Origin: Paenibacillus sp. FSL R7-0273
GTDB lineage: Bacteria > Bacillota > Bacilli > Paenibacillales > Paenibacillaceae
Direction: 5' to 3'
Assembly (NCBI RefSeq): GCF_000758625.1
Contig: NZ_CP009283.1
Span: 6,900,501 to 6,964,500, forward strand
Length of the DNA: 64,000 nt
In this document: positions 7,756-16,386 of the stretch, in pieces
Layout of the letters: every line of letters starts with the position of its first letter
Numbering within the stretch: the first letter of the stretch is position 1
The notes under the pieces: generated by a model
Told to the model about the DNA's origin: nothing
The model's database searches: none
Seen by the model: the letters and a program-made list of their open reading frames with translations, nothing else
Program-made: the position numbers and the translations under genes

Positions 7756-8142
7756 TTAATCCGTACGCGTATCCGTCAGAGTGTCTTCACCGGCATCGGC
7801 GGCAGAGACAGAATCTGAGGCGGGAGCTGCAGCGGTACCGCCTTCCAGCTCGGCTACGCGCCGCTCCAGGACAGCAATCCGCGCCTCAAGCTCTTCAATA
7901 TCACTCTTCACAGGCACCTTCAGGTCCCTTAACACCTTCTGCACCTGCTCCTGCACGGCCGTTTTGAACGAGCTGCGTTCTTCTTCTCCCCGCTCTACAA
8001 GCCGGTCCACCAGTGCTCTGGATTCCGAGGGAGCCAGCTCCCCGCGTTTGACCAGCTCATCTACTGCCTTTTCGACCTTTTCTTTGCTGACAATGGTGAG
8101 GCCTACTCCTAATGAGATTGCTTTTTTGAACAAATCACTCAT
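7756..8142 (-). CDS. Phasin-like coiled-coil protein
   Basis: A 128-residue helical protein, probably cytoplasmic or granule-associated. It starts MSDLFKKAISLGVG, which resembles phasin-family (polyhydroxyalkanoate granule) proteins often found beside AarF kinases. Residues about 75-110 form a heptad-like coiled coil (IEELEARIAVLERRVAELE), followed by an acidic Ser/Thr/Asp tail. The frame extends upstream to 8238, but the ATG at 8142 has GGAGGAAAAAGCG directly before it. Its TAA abuts the ATG of the AarF gene, so the two are co-translated. No PHA synthase is seen nearby, so a granule role is not established. Confidence 0.8.
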   Translation of the reverse strand: MSDLFKKAISLGVGLTIVSKEKVEKAVDELVKRGELAPSESRALVDRLVERGEEERSSFKTAVQEQVQKVLRDLKVPVKSDIEELEARIAVLERRVAELEGGTAAAPASDSVSAADAGEDTLTDTRTD

Positions 8143-8248
8143 CGCTTTTTCCTCCCAAAGATTCCAGTTATGGATAAAGTATACCCCTTGACGGCCTATT
8201 TCACAAAATCCAGGCGGCAAGGGGCAAATGTGAAGCACACGGTAAGGT

Positions 8249-8881
8249 TTATCTTGGAATACGCGCCGCCCAGGTGGCTGACTGCAGGATCAGCTCACGG
8301 ATGGCAGGATGGCGGAACGTCGGCTCATGATGGCCGGGCATCAGGAAGACAACCCGTCCCTGCCCGTAGCGGTGGCACCAGGCAGCCGGATAAGTCTCTC
8401 CGTCAGCCTCGTATTCCAGCAGCACTGTCTTCTCCGTAAACGGATCGAACTCAAAGCGGTAAGGCTCCTCGTCCAGCTGGAAATCCTCAATGCCCTCTGT
8501 AATATCATGCTCCCGCACTTTGAAGCTCAGCGGAGCATACGGCGGATGGGTTGTGAACCTGGCTCCGATCAGCCCTGCCAGCTCATAGCGCTTAGCCAGT
8601 GAAATGCCGGTATGCAGCACGATCAGTCCGCCCCCTCCGCTCACGTAACTAAGCAGACCTGCGGTCTGCTGAGGGGAAACCGTCTCGTTCCACAGCTCGT
8701 TATAAGCTATGCATAAATCATATCCGGCCAGATGCTCACCGAGCAGCAGCTTTTTATTCTCTGAACACTGAACGGTCAGCAGATCGTTCAGAATTTCGCC
8801 GATTTGTTGGTCCACACCCTGGAGAGGGTGAAAACGCGGATGGGTGTAGTCGCCCAGGAGCAGGCATTTTCTCTTGTCCAT
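8249..8881 (-). CDS. ThuA-like domain protein
   Basis: A 210-residue cytoplasmic protein with a flavodoxin/glutamine-amidotransferase-like fold. The conserved features are LLLGDYTHPRFHPL at the N-terminus, SGGGGLIVLHTG in the centre, and the closing WCHRYGQGRVVFLMPGHH. ThuA proteins are linked to trehalose and other sugar metabolism, usually without a proven reaction. AAGGAGGATCCCT precedes the ATG. No sugar operon adjoins it, so the substrate cannot be inferred. Confidence 0.85.
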   Translation of the reverse strand: MDKRKCLLLGDYTHPRFHPLQGVDQQIGEILNDLLTVQCSENKKLLLGEHLAGYDLCIAYNELWNETVSPQQTAGLLSYVSGGGGLIVLHTGISLAKRYELAGLIGARFTTHPPYAPLSFKVREHDITEGIEDFQLDEEPYRFEFDPFTEKTVLLEYEADGETYPAAWCHRYGQGRVVFLMPGHHEPTFRHPAIRELILQSATWAARIPR

Positions 8882-9006
8882 AGGGATCCTCCTTCATAAT
8901 TCTTGCAGCAGAATTTGTCATATACGTTGCTACTATTCTAAGGAAAACTGCCTGGGATGTCCATGATCATGGAACGTAAATCTCATATAAACCGCAGATT
9001 AAACAG

Positions 9007-9040
9007 CCAAAAAACAATTCCCGCTCACCGGGAGCGGGAA
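9007..9040 (-). terminator. Terminator after hemD-like gene
   Basis: On the minus strand TTCCCGCTC pairs with GAGCGGGAA and is followed by TTGTTTTTT, 20 nt past the stop codon. Confidence 0.85.
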
Positions 9041-9059
9041 CAGGCAGGAGCATCTTGCC

Positions 9060-9872
9060 CTAGCGGCGGGCAGCCGCATAACGCCCCAGCTCAACGAACA
9101 TACTGCCCATCCGCTCATGCTCAGGCATTACAATCCGCTCCACGCCTTCCTCCTTCAGCGCCTGGGAGGTAATCTTGCCTACAGAAACAGCCAGCACCTC
9201 CTGCTCAAACGCAAGCAGCAGCTGCTCAAGCTTCCCGTTCTCCCTTGCGTATTCTGACAAGAAGCGGAACTGCGGTGCACTGGTGAAGGCTACAGCATCC
9301 ACCTTTGCCTCAAGGATCTCACCGAGCAGCAGCGCAAGTGCGCCCGGCTCAGGGGGAGTGTGACGGTAGGGCTGTACCTCCCGGACCGCCGCGCCTGCCC
9401 CTTCCAGCCAGGCGGTCAGCCGGGGCGCAGATTCACCGTGCAGCTGCAGTACGACTTCCTTTCCCTGCAGATCGTGGTCCTGCAGCCCGCGGATCAGGCC
9501 GCTGGTGCTTCCATCATCATCACGCACTGCCGGAGCCAGCCCGCGCTTCTTGAGAGCATTGACTGTCTTATAGCCCCGTGCCGCAATAGGCGCCGCGCCC
9601 AGAATTTCCAGAAACCGTCCGGCGTTCCCCATGGTCTCCGCCATGTTAAACAGGGCATCCAGTCCCATGCCGGTAGTAAGAACAGACCAGCCGGGCGGCT
9701 GCTTGATCCAGCTATCCAGCCCCTGGCGCAGTGCCTCATCATCCAGAAACACCGTCCCCTGGGCCGGCCGGAGCAGCGGGATACCGCCCATATTCGTCAC
9801 CAGCTTGGCCATTTCCTCCGATTTACGCGGCCCTGCAAGGGCAACAGTCATTCCTTTCAATTGCTCTGCCAT
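9060..9872 (-). CDS. Uroporphyrinogen-III synthase (HemD-like), stand-alone
   Basis: This is predicted to close hydroxymethylbilane to uroporphyrinogen III in heme/siroheme synthesis. The 270-residue protein has the two-lobed HemD pattern: MTVALAGPRKSEEMAKLV at the N-terminus, the central VVLQLHGESAPRL loop, VDAVAFTSAPQFRFL, then VSVGKITSQALKEEGV near the end. Three in-frame starts exist (GTG 9881, ATG 9878, ATG 9872). The GAGGGGGAG ribosome site is best spaced for 9872. It is not next to hemA, hemC or hemB, so it is probably an additional copy rather than the main operon member. HemD sequences diverge widely, so the exact function is likely but not certain. Confidence 0.82.
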   Translation of the reverse strand: MAEQLKGMTVALAGPRKSEEMAKLVTNMGGIPLLRPAQGTVFLDDEALRQGLDSWIKQPPGWSVLTTGMGLDALFNMAETMGNAGRFLEILGAAPIAARGYKTVNALKKRGLAPAVRDDDGSTSGLIRGLQDHDLQGKEVVLQLHGESAPRLTAWLEGAGAAVREVQPYRHTPPEPGALALLLGEILEAKVDAVAFTSAPQFRFLSEYARENGKLEQLLLAFEQEVLAVSVGKITSQALKEEGVERIVMPEHERMGSMFVELGRYAAARR

Positions 9873-9968
9873 AAACATCACTCCCCCTCGTTAACCCTCC
9901 ATTGTTGTCTACCAGTATACTTGCAAAGGGTCTAAAAAGAAAAGCGAAAAGCAGCTCCCTCCTCATGA

Positions 9969-11957
9969 TTACCTGTTCTCCGGATGCAGCCTGAAGCGGC
10001 TGACAAGCCTTTGCAGCTCCTCGGCCAGATGGCTCAGATTGGCCGTCGAGGACGAAATCTCCTCCACGGCTGCAAGCTGCTCCTGGGCTGCAGCAGAGAT
10101 CGTCTCGGTATTGGCCGCCGCCTCCCTGGAGATGCCCCCGATTTCGCCGATTGCCCGCTCCATACTGGCAGCTTCGGCGGACAGGGCATGTACCGCACTG
10201 CCCATAGCTTCGATCTTCTCCGCTGCCCCCTTGACAGCCCTGCGGATCCGCGAAAAGGAACGGCCGGTGGTATCGACCGCCATAATACCGTCCGACACCC
10301 GGCTTCTGGCATCCTCCATCGTTACTGTAGCCTGCTTCATCTCCTCATTAATTGAAGAGATCTGCTCTGAAATCATCCGTGCCGATTTCTCCGACTCTTC
10401 AGCAAGCTTGCGCACCTCTGAGGCTACGACTGCAAAGCCCCGGCCCTGCTCTCCCGCCCGCGCAGCCTCAATAGAGGCGTTCAGCGCAAGCAGATTGGTC
10501 TGGCGCGAAATCCCGGTGATGACGCTGACAATGCCCTGAATCTGCACTGTACGCACATTCAGCTTATCAATGACACCGCTCAGCTCCTCCACCGTCTCAT
10601 GAATACCGTTGATTTTATCAACTACGCTGATAACGGACTCGTTGCCTTCCGCAGCAGAGAGCGACGTCTTGTCCATCATCGCCGACACCTGCTCCATGAA
10701 GCCGGAGATGTGCTGAACCTCTTTTGCGGTAGCCGCTGTGCTCTCAGTACCCTTTCCGATGCTGTCCACCTGACGCTCTGTACCTGCGGCAACCTCCTGG
10801 ATGGCTACAGTCACATGCTCAATCGCCTTCATGGTCTGATCGGCCCCGGCAGCCAGCTCCTCGGCGGAGGAGGATACATCGTCCGTCATCTCCTGCACGT
10901 TAATAATCATCCCGCGCAGACTCGCAACCATCGTCCGGAAGTTGTCGGCAAGCATACCGATCTCATCACGGCGGAAGGCTCCGATATCCTCGGAGAGATC
11001 GCCCTGCGCTATGACTGCCGTAGCTTTACGGAGCCTGCCGAGCGGCCGCAGAATGGACTGTACGTTGAAGTAGATCAGAATAAGGGCCAGAACCACCGAA
11101 ATGCCGATTACCAGAAAAGCCGTCCTGCGGATATCGGCGGTTGCATCCGATACTTCATTCTTATCTATCGCGCCGCCGATTCTCCAGCCGGTCAGCTCGT
11201 TCTGCATATAGGTCATTTTTTTGGCCGAATCCTTATAGGTATAGTCGAAGGAGCCGGACTCTGCCTCAAACATCCTCTTCACAAACGGCTCGGAGGATTC
11301 CTGGCCGATCTTTTCTATAGGATGGACCAGAAATTTTTTGCTGCTGTCCACAATGAATATGTATCCCTGCTTGCCTACTTTAATATCCGTAAGCTGAGCC
11401 AGCGCCGACAGGTCCAGATCCAGGGCGACTACCCCGTTGCCGCTGGCCAGCACTGCCGAAATGGCGATCGCCGTTTCATTGTTTACGGTCTGAAACGCAG
11501 GGGAAATAACCGTACCGCTGCCGTTCTTCAGGGCGTTTACATAGGAATTCTCTTTACGCGGATCGTAGCCCTCAGGCCGCTCAGCTTCAGAGGCATGCAG
11601 TACCGCTGCACGGCTGGTCCCTACATAAATATCCAGCACCTCCGGATGCAGTGCCGCATACTCCTTGAGCCGGGCTGTTATAGCCGCTGGAGCCCCTGCT
11701 GCCTCGGTGTTGACAGCCTCCGCATTCAGCTGCTCCGCAAAATATTGAATATCCTTTGTTCTGGACTCTATGTTGGCATTGATAATGGCATTGGCCGCAT
11801 CTACACTCTCAGCAGCACTGGTCACCAGCTGCTCTTCCACTTTGCCGCTGGCCGATTCGTAGGTCTGCCAGCCGATAATCAGGCTCGGGGCCAGAAGGAC
11901 AAGCAGGTATGTAAGAGTGAGCTTCATGCGGATGTTTATGCGGAATAGTTGGCCCAA
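9969..11957 (-). CDS. Methyl-accepting chemotaxis protein with dCache sensor
   Basis: A transmembrane chemoreceptor of 662 residues that signals to CheA/CheW. Helix 1 is at about 12-30 ([15 protein letters not shown]). An extracellular double-Cache domain (about 35-275) includes [13 protein letters not shown] and [18 protein letters not shown]. Helix 2 is at about 277-298, followed by HAMP and a coiled-coil signalling domain whose hairpin tip reads [26 protein letters not shown]. The predicted start is TTG at 11955-11957, preceded by AAAGAGAGCGTGA. A later ATG at residue 11 has no ribosome site. No che genes adjoin it; the ligand is unknown. Confidence 0.93.
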   Translation of the reverse strand: MGQLFRINIRMKLTLTYLLVLLAPSLIIGWQTYESASGKVEEQLVTSAAESVDAANAIINANIESRTKDIQYFAEQLNAEAVNTEAAGAPAAITARLKEYAALHPEVLDIYVGTSRAAVLHASEAERPEGYDPRKENSYVNALKNGSGTVISPAFQTVNNETAIAISAVLASGNGVVALDLDLSALAQLTDIKVGKQGYIFIVDSSKKFLVHPIEKIGQESSEPFVKRMFEAESGSFDYTYKDSAKKMTYMQNELTGWRIGGAIDKNEVSDATADIRRTAFLVIGISVVLALILIYFNVQSILRPLGRLRKATAVIAQGDLSEDIGAFRRDEIGMLADNFRTMVASLRGMIINVQEMTDDVSSSAEELAAGADQTMKAIEHVTVAIQEVAAGTERQVDSIGKGTESTAATAKEVQHISGFMEQVSAMMDKTSLSAAEGNESVISVVDKINGIHETVEELSGVIDKLNVRTVQIQGIVSVITGISRQTNLLALNASIEAARAGEQGRGFAVVASEVRKLAEESEKSARMISEQISSINEEMKQATVTMEDARSRVSDGIMAVDTTGRSFSRIRRAVKGAAEKIEAMGSAVHALSAEAASMERAIGEIGGISREAAANTETISAAAQEQLAAVEEISSSTANLSHLAEELQRLVSRFRLHPENR

Positions 11958-12103
11958 GGGGATTCACGCTCTCTTTCGTTTAGGTCTTAAGTATGAGTAA
12001 AATAGTCATGTTATATAATTATATACCGCTGCTAAAAACCCTTTTTTCAGACTGCAAATATTGTTATTATCCTAGAAAATCTAAGAATATTTATACAAGC
12101 GCA

Positions 12104-12138
12104 ACAAAAAGACCGCCTAAATGAAAGCGGTCTTTTGT
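12104..12138. terminator. Terminator after the PerR-like gene
   Basis: AAAAAGACCGC and GCGGTCTTTT flank an 8-10 base loop. The hairpin has A/T runs on both sides and could work in either direction. It ends the minus-strand regulator transcript. Confidence 0.85.
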
Positions 12139-12197
12139 TATATCTCTGTCTATGGTCTATTCAGCTTACCGGCCGGCCTTCTGCTGCAGCCCCGGTC

Positions 12198-12593
12198 CTA
12201 ATTCACAGCTTTGCCCTTGCATGCCGGACACACTCCGCCAAAAACGACGTGGGCATGAGAAATGGTATATCCCGTCTCTGCGGCAACGGTGCTCAGCCAC
12301 TCCTGCGGCACATGGGTCATCACTTCATCCACGGCACCGCAGACCTCGCACAGGATATGCTGGTGGTCATCCATCTTGGCATCATACCTGCTGGCAGCCT
12401 CCCCCAGCTTCAGCTCACGGATCATCTGTTTATCGGCAAGATAGCGCAGCGAATTATAGACCGTGCCGTAGGCCAGGTTATGTCCCTGTCCCACCAGCCG
12501 GTTCATCACCTCTGCAGCAGTCGGATGGTCATGCGAATTACGGACGATATCATAAACGGCTTGCCGCTGTGAGGTTAAATTCAGGTTTCTCAT
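12198..12593 (-). CDS. Fur-family regulator, PerR-like
   Basis: A metal-dependent repressor of 131 residues. A winged-helix N-terminal part (TSQRQAVYDIV ... LAYGTVYNSLRYL) precedes the metal-binding dimerisation part. Two CxxC pairs (CEVC and CPAC) form the structural zinc site. YDAKMDDHQH aligns with the Asp85, His91 and His93 regulatory ligands of B. subtilis PerR. At the place of Asp104 the sequence reads VDEV, with Glu if aligned without gaps. The ATG at 12593 is preceded by AAAGGATG, so the longer frame to 12653 is not used; a sigma-A promoter lies just upstream. Target genes are unknown; Fur or Zur identity cannot be fully excluded. Confidence 0.85.
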   Translation of the reverse strand: MRNLNLTSQRQAVYDIVRNSHDHPTAAEVMNRLVGQGHNLAYGTVYNSLRYLADKQMIRELKLGEAASRYDAKMDDHQHILCEVCGAVDEVMTHVPQEWLSTVAAETGYTISHAHVVFGGVCPACKGKAVN

Positions 12594-12624
12594 CGTTATC
12601 ATCCTTTTACTTATTTTTAGATCA

Positions 12625-12653
12625 AGTATAAATCCTGCTGCCTTCAGCGTCAA
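12625..12653 (-). promoter_or_regulatory. Sigma-A promoter for the PerR-like gene
   Basis: On the minus strand TTGACG (12648-12653) and TATACT (12625-12630) are 17 nt apart, about 30 nt before the start codon. Confidence 0.8.
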
Positions 12654-12670
12654 TCACGCCGCCCGTCTAT

Positions 12671-13765
12671 TTACTTGATCAGCCCGGAATATTTTATCCT
12701 CACATCCGCAGCAACCTCGAACTTCAGGTCAGGATACAGCTCCTTCCAGTCCTTTGCTTCCGTTTCGTTGTTCCAGTGCTCTGACCCGTAGCGAAGCCCC
12801 CAACCGAAGGAATCAAGCCGCTTTTCCTTGATTTTTTCAAGCAGTGCCATAACCGACTGTTCCAGCTCCTTCCCGCCGGCCTCCGATATTTTTTCCAGCA
12901 GATTATGGGTTATCAGCTCCTGGGTGCTGTTCTCCTCCACAATGCCTCTAATCTTAATCTTGTAGCGGATCACCGGCGCTCCCATAGAGGATGTTCTAAT
13001 CTTGTAGCTGGTGTTGCTGCTCTCTGTATAGTACTGGAAATCGCTATCCTCCACCCTGGCCGGAAAATTGGTCCGCAGATCAGGGCGGGTCAGCAGATTG
13101 AACAGCCGGGTCTCCTCCGGATTCAGCACCAGCTGAACCTTTTCTTTGTCTAAGAGGGCTACCTTGTCTATCTGAAACTGCGTCTCACCTTCTGCTTCTA
13201 TAATTGGCAGGATCGGGTCCTTGCCCTGCTCATAGATATCTCTCATCAGCTGGTAGGAATAGACGCTGGCGATAAAGGGCGACTCCGTACCCTGTCCGCT
13301 CATCGCCATAATCAGGGAGTTTGAGGGAATCCGCTCGGACGGGGGCTTGACCTTAAGTACATCCAGTGCTGCCGGACGCCCGATGGCAAAGTTAAGAATC
13401 AGCTGGATATCCCTGCGCCGGACCGCCCAGTCCAGGATATGTCTGATATTCCTGTCAGCCATTTCTTCCCCTATGATGATTGATTTGCAGTGTACATAAT
13501 CCAGTTCCTTTTCAACCTTTGATTTCATCAGCCGGAGCGCCTCGGAGATGCTGTCTGATTCTTCCGTAATAATCAGCATTTTCTCATCAATCTTGGTTAC
13601 CTCGCCCTGCGGGATGGCCAGCTTCAGACTGACCTTGAAAGCCTCCTCCTCCCCGGGGTCAATCCCGATGGCAACTACAAAGATCCGCCGGTCAATATCC
13701 TTGTACTCGCAGCCTGTTGTAAGGCACAACAGCACAATTCCTATGTACAGCAGCAGCTTTCTCAC
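12671..13765 (-). CDS. gerC: Ger(x)C-family spore germination lipoprotein
   Basis: The C subunit of a GerA-type germinant receptor, anchored in the spore inner membrane. The 364-residue protein starts with a lipoprotein signal (VRKLLLYIGIVLLCLTTGC, lipobox L-T-T-G-C). It continues with the family's IDRRIFVVAIGIDPG and KSIIIGEEMA segments. The GTG at 13763-13765 has AGGAGG 8 nt upstream and overlaps the TGA of gerB by four bases. It is the last gene of gerA-gerB-gerC. Confidence 0.93.
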   Translation of the reverse strand: MRKLLLYIGIVLLCLTTGCEYKDIDRRIFVVAIGIDPGEEEAFKVSLKLAIPQGEVTKIDEKMLIITEESDSISEALRLMKSKVEKELDYVHCKSIIIGEEMADRNIRHILDWAVRRRDIQLILNFAIGRPAALDVLKVKPPSERIPSNSLIMAMSGQGTESPFIASVYSYQLMRDIYEQGKDPILPIIEAEGETQFQIDKVALLDKEKVQLVLNPEETRLFNLLTRPDLRTNFPARVEDSDFQYYTESSNTSYKIRTSSMGAPVIRYKIKIRGIVEENSTQELITHNLLEKISEAGGKELEQSVMALLEKIKEKRLDSFGWGLRYGSEHWNNETEAKDWKELYPDLKFEVAADVRIKYSGLIK

Positions 13766-14865
13766 GTATTCCGCCTCCTGTAAGCCGCCGCATAGCAATA
13801 GAGCAGCAGCATAATCATAAGCAGCTCTCCGACCCAGCGGGTATACAGAAACGCAACGCCGAACTGATTGAGCTGATATTGGTCAAGCCGCATTAGGACC
13901 AGGGTAATTCCGCTGAACAAAGCGAGAACAGCCAGCTCCTGCCATACCTTGGTCCGGGCCTTTGCCCGTTTACGCCGGCCGAACAGACCGGTAAGCAGCT
14001 CCTTGCCGACATGCCAGTGAACCGTTACGCTGACCAGGGACAGCGTTAAATAGGCAAAATAAAAAACAAACAGCATCCGTTCTATTAAAAAGGTGTCGAT
14101 CCGGATACTGTCTGCTGTAGAAAACCAGGTATAGACATGCCTCTCCACACCGATGGTTCCGAAATAGCCGATGGGCACATAAAAGGTCAGCAGCAGTACA
14201 GCCAGCCCGTTAACCGCAAAAACCCAGCTATGCTTCATTTTCAGCTTGGGCAGCACCCGGTTGAAAATGGCGAGATTGAAATACCCGCTAAAGGAAAAGG
14301 TGGCGGCGGCAATGCTTTTGATATCCGGCGCATGGGCTGAATAGGTCACAATCTGCTGCACCGAATCCCAGCTGAAATCGGGATTGACCAGCGCTTTGAT
14401 AATGGCGTACAGAATAAGCGGCAGGATAATCGCCAGCATCATTTCCATCCCGTACAAAATGGATAAGGAGTCCATACGCGCACAGAAGCAGACCAGAATA
14501 AGAAAGCTCAGAATGACGAGAAGCGGGCCGGTATCCGGACTGACAAAGCGCAGTGTAATGTCCACAAAGGACAGGATCGTAATCAGCCCGGCAATACACC
14601 AGAGCGAAGCAAACATTAGGATCAGCGGGACAATCAGCCATTTAGGCAGGGCCGTTTCGAGAATATCCTGAATGGTTTTGCCCGGAAATTTTGCGATCAG
14701 GATGGTAAAGGCAGACAGAAAGAGGGTCCCGAGAACGGCTGCAACAAGGATCGAGGTCTGCGCCCCCTTGAACCGGGCATCCAGCAGCTCCCGCGGGACG
14801 AAGTTCAGAATGTTCAGCAGGCTGTTCATCAAAAAAAGCCAATACACGTAACGGCTCTGATTCAT
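13762..14865 (-). CDS. gerB: GerB-family spore germination permease-like subunit
   Basis: The integral-membrane B subunit of the germinant receptor, related to amino acid-polyamine transporters. It is 367 residues with about ten hydrophobic segments from NQSRYVYWLFLMNSLLNIL to the C-terminal LLMIMLLLYCYAA. Start ATG 14863-14865 shares one base with the gerA stop (TGATG), and the end overlaps gerC. These tight couplings indicate stoichiometric production of the three subunits. The longer frame to 14988 lies inside gerA and is not used. Confidence 0.93.
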   Translation of the reverse strand: MNQSRYVYWLFLMNSLLNILNFVPRELLDARFKGAQTSILVAAVLGTLFLSAFTILIAKFPGKTIQDILETALPKWLIVPLILMFASLWCIAGLITILSFVDITLRFVSPDTGPLLVILSFLILVCFCARMDSLSILYGMEMMLAIILPLILYAIIKALVNPDFSWDSVQQIVTYSAHAPDIKSIAAATFSFSGYFNLAIFNRVLPKLKMKHSWVFAVNGLAVLLLTFYVPIGYFGTIGVERHVYTWFSTADSIRIDTFLIERMLFVFYFAYLTLSLVSVTVHWHVGKELLTGLFGRRKRAKARTKVWQELAVLALFSGITLVLMRLDQYQLNQFGVAFLYTRWVGELLMIMLLLYCYAAAYRRRNT

Positions 14866-16238
14866 CAGCTTCCGCCGCCCTTCTGACTGCCCTGAGAAGC
14901 TCCCAGGCTGTCCAGAACGAACATTTTGAAATAAGGCTGGCCGAAGCTGCGCTGGCTGCACAGATACATGGTGAACCCGACCAGGCACACCACGACACCA
15001 ACCAGCCCAACTGCGGCGGCTGCCATCACAAACAGGTATTTAAGGACACGGATCGAAAAGCTCATCATATTCAAGGGGATCATGAAATTAGAAATGGCGA
15101 CCACCGAAACCAGGATAATCATAATATTGCCGACCAGTCCCGCCGCCGTTGCCGCCTGGCCCAGAATCAGACCTCCGACCGTCGTCGCCGTCGGCCCGAT
15201 TGCCCGCGGCAGCCGCAGGCTCGCCTCCGTCAGAAATTCCATCATGATCAGCATGATAAGCACTTCCACAAAGGAAGGATAAGGCACAGTCGCCCGGCTT
15301 CCGGCAATCAGCAGTGCAATCTGCACCCTTATAATCTCCGGATTATAGGAAGTGAAGGCCACATAGAGCGCAGGCAGCCACAGCGTCATCGCTACACCCA
15401 TAATGCGCAGGAGCTTCAGGAACCGGCCGACGAAGGGGAGCTGAATTTTGTCATCCATTGCTACAAAGAAATCATTGAAGATAACCGGCAGAATAATCGC
15501 AAAGCCGGTTGTATCCAGCAGGATGGCAATTTTGCCCTCTGCCAGATTAAAAACCACACGGTCAGGCCGCTCCGTTACAATCGTTTTTGGAAAAATGCGT
15601 ATTTTATCGCTGCTGATGTATTTTTCCAGCTCGCCCGATGCCTGCAGAATATCTATCCGCAGTGTACCCAGCCTCTCCCGCAGCTCATCCAGGACCTGAT
15701 GATTCACCCGGCTGTCATCGTACAGGATGGCTGTCTTGGTTCTGGAAATGTTGCCGATCAGCATCGATTCCATCTTCAGCTCCGCTGACTGGTAGCGCCT
15801 GCGGATGAGATTCAGATTCACGGCCAGATTCTCTGTAAGCGCATCTGAGGGTCCTTGGGTAATGCTCTCCGTTACCGTCTCACTGACACTGCTGGTCTCG
15901 GCCTTCAGGGCATCAAAGTAAATCAGCCGCCGCTCCACCTCCACGCAGGCATAGCCGCCGAGCATCAGGTCCAGCACCTGTTTGCCCTCATCTACGGCCT
16001 CGCTGCCAGGATAGTGTGCCAGATATTCGGCATAGGCCGCCGGATCATTCATTTCGTAAAAGGGTGCGATTATGCTGCGGTTAATGATCTGCGGATCGGT
16101 GATGCTTTTGACATACAGCAGCCTTCCTGTTCCCGCCGGTGCTGTCAGCAGCCTGTCCTCCAGATCGGCGAAGTTTTCCAGCTGTCCCTTAATCCACTGC
16201 AGGGAGATCTCCTCCGCTTTCTGCTGTTCCGCCATCAT
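14865..16238 (-). CDS. gerA: GerA-family spore germination protein
   Basis: The A subunit of a germinant receptor in the spore inner membrane. A hydrophilic N-terminal region of about 240 residues contains the conserved DPQIINRSIIAPF, YCDDSRVN-like and LREGKIAILLD-like stretches (here YDDSRVNHQVL and LAEGKIAILLD). It is followed by a membrane domain with PYPSFVEVLIMLIMMEFLTEA and LRLPRAIGPTATTVGGLILG. It is 457 residues long. Two adjacent ATGs (16238, 16235) follow GGGAGGG; the second has better spacing. It is the first gene of the operon, divergent from the Rieske oxidoreductase. Confidence 0.95.
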   Translation of the reverse strand: MMAEQQKAEEISLQWIKGQLENFADLEDRLLTAPAGTGRLLYVKSITDPQIINRSIIAPFYEMNDPAAYAEYLAHYPGSEAVDEGKQVLDLMLGGYACVEVERRLIYFDALKAETSSVSETVTESITQGPSDALTENLAVNLNLIRRRYQSAELKMESMLIGNISRTKTAILYDDSRVNHQVLDELRERLGTLRIDILQASGELEKYISSDKIRIFPKTIVTERPDRVVFNLAEGKIAILLDTTGFAIILPVIFNDFFVAMDDKIQLPFVGRFLKLLRIMGVAMTLWLPALYVAFTSYNPEIIRVQIALLIAGSRATVPYPSFVEVLIMLIMMEFLTEASLRLPRAIGPTATTVGGLILGQAATAAGLVGNIMIILVSVVAISNFMIPLNMMSFSIRVLKYLFVMAAAAVGLVGVVVCLVGFTMYLCSQRSFGQPYFKMFVLDSLGASQGSQKGGGS

Positions 16239-16278
16239 TCATCCCTCCCCAAGCCGGATTTCTCCGGAAGTAGTACCT

Positions 16279-16308
16279 TATTTTGACACATTGCTCCTTC
16301 TTTCATGC
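16279..16308 (-). promoter_or_regulatory. Possible sigma-G-type forespore promoter for gerABC
   Basis: On the minus strand GCATGA (16303-16308) and CAAAATA (16279-16285) are 17 nt apart. They resemble the forespore sigma-G consensus, which is known to drive germinant-receptor operons. The match is imperfect. Confidence 0.35.
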
Positions 16309-16386
16309 ACATGGGCCTGTACAGGTTTCTTTTGGCGGGAGTGTGGTAATAAATGAAATGAATCTTGTACATGGAGGGATCATAGG

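Noticed and set aside
10599..11948. 449-codon plus-strand frame opposite the chemoreceptor
   Set aside because: It is antisense to clear Cache, HAMP and signalling motifs and has no recognisable product.
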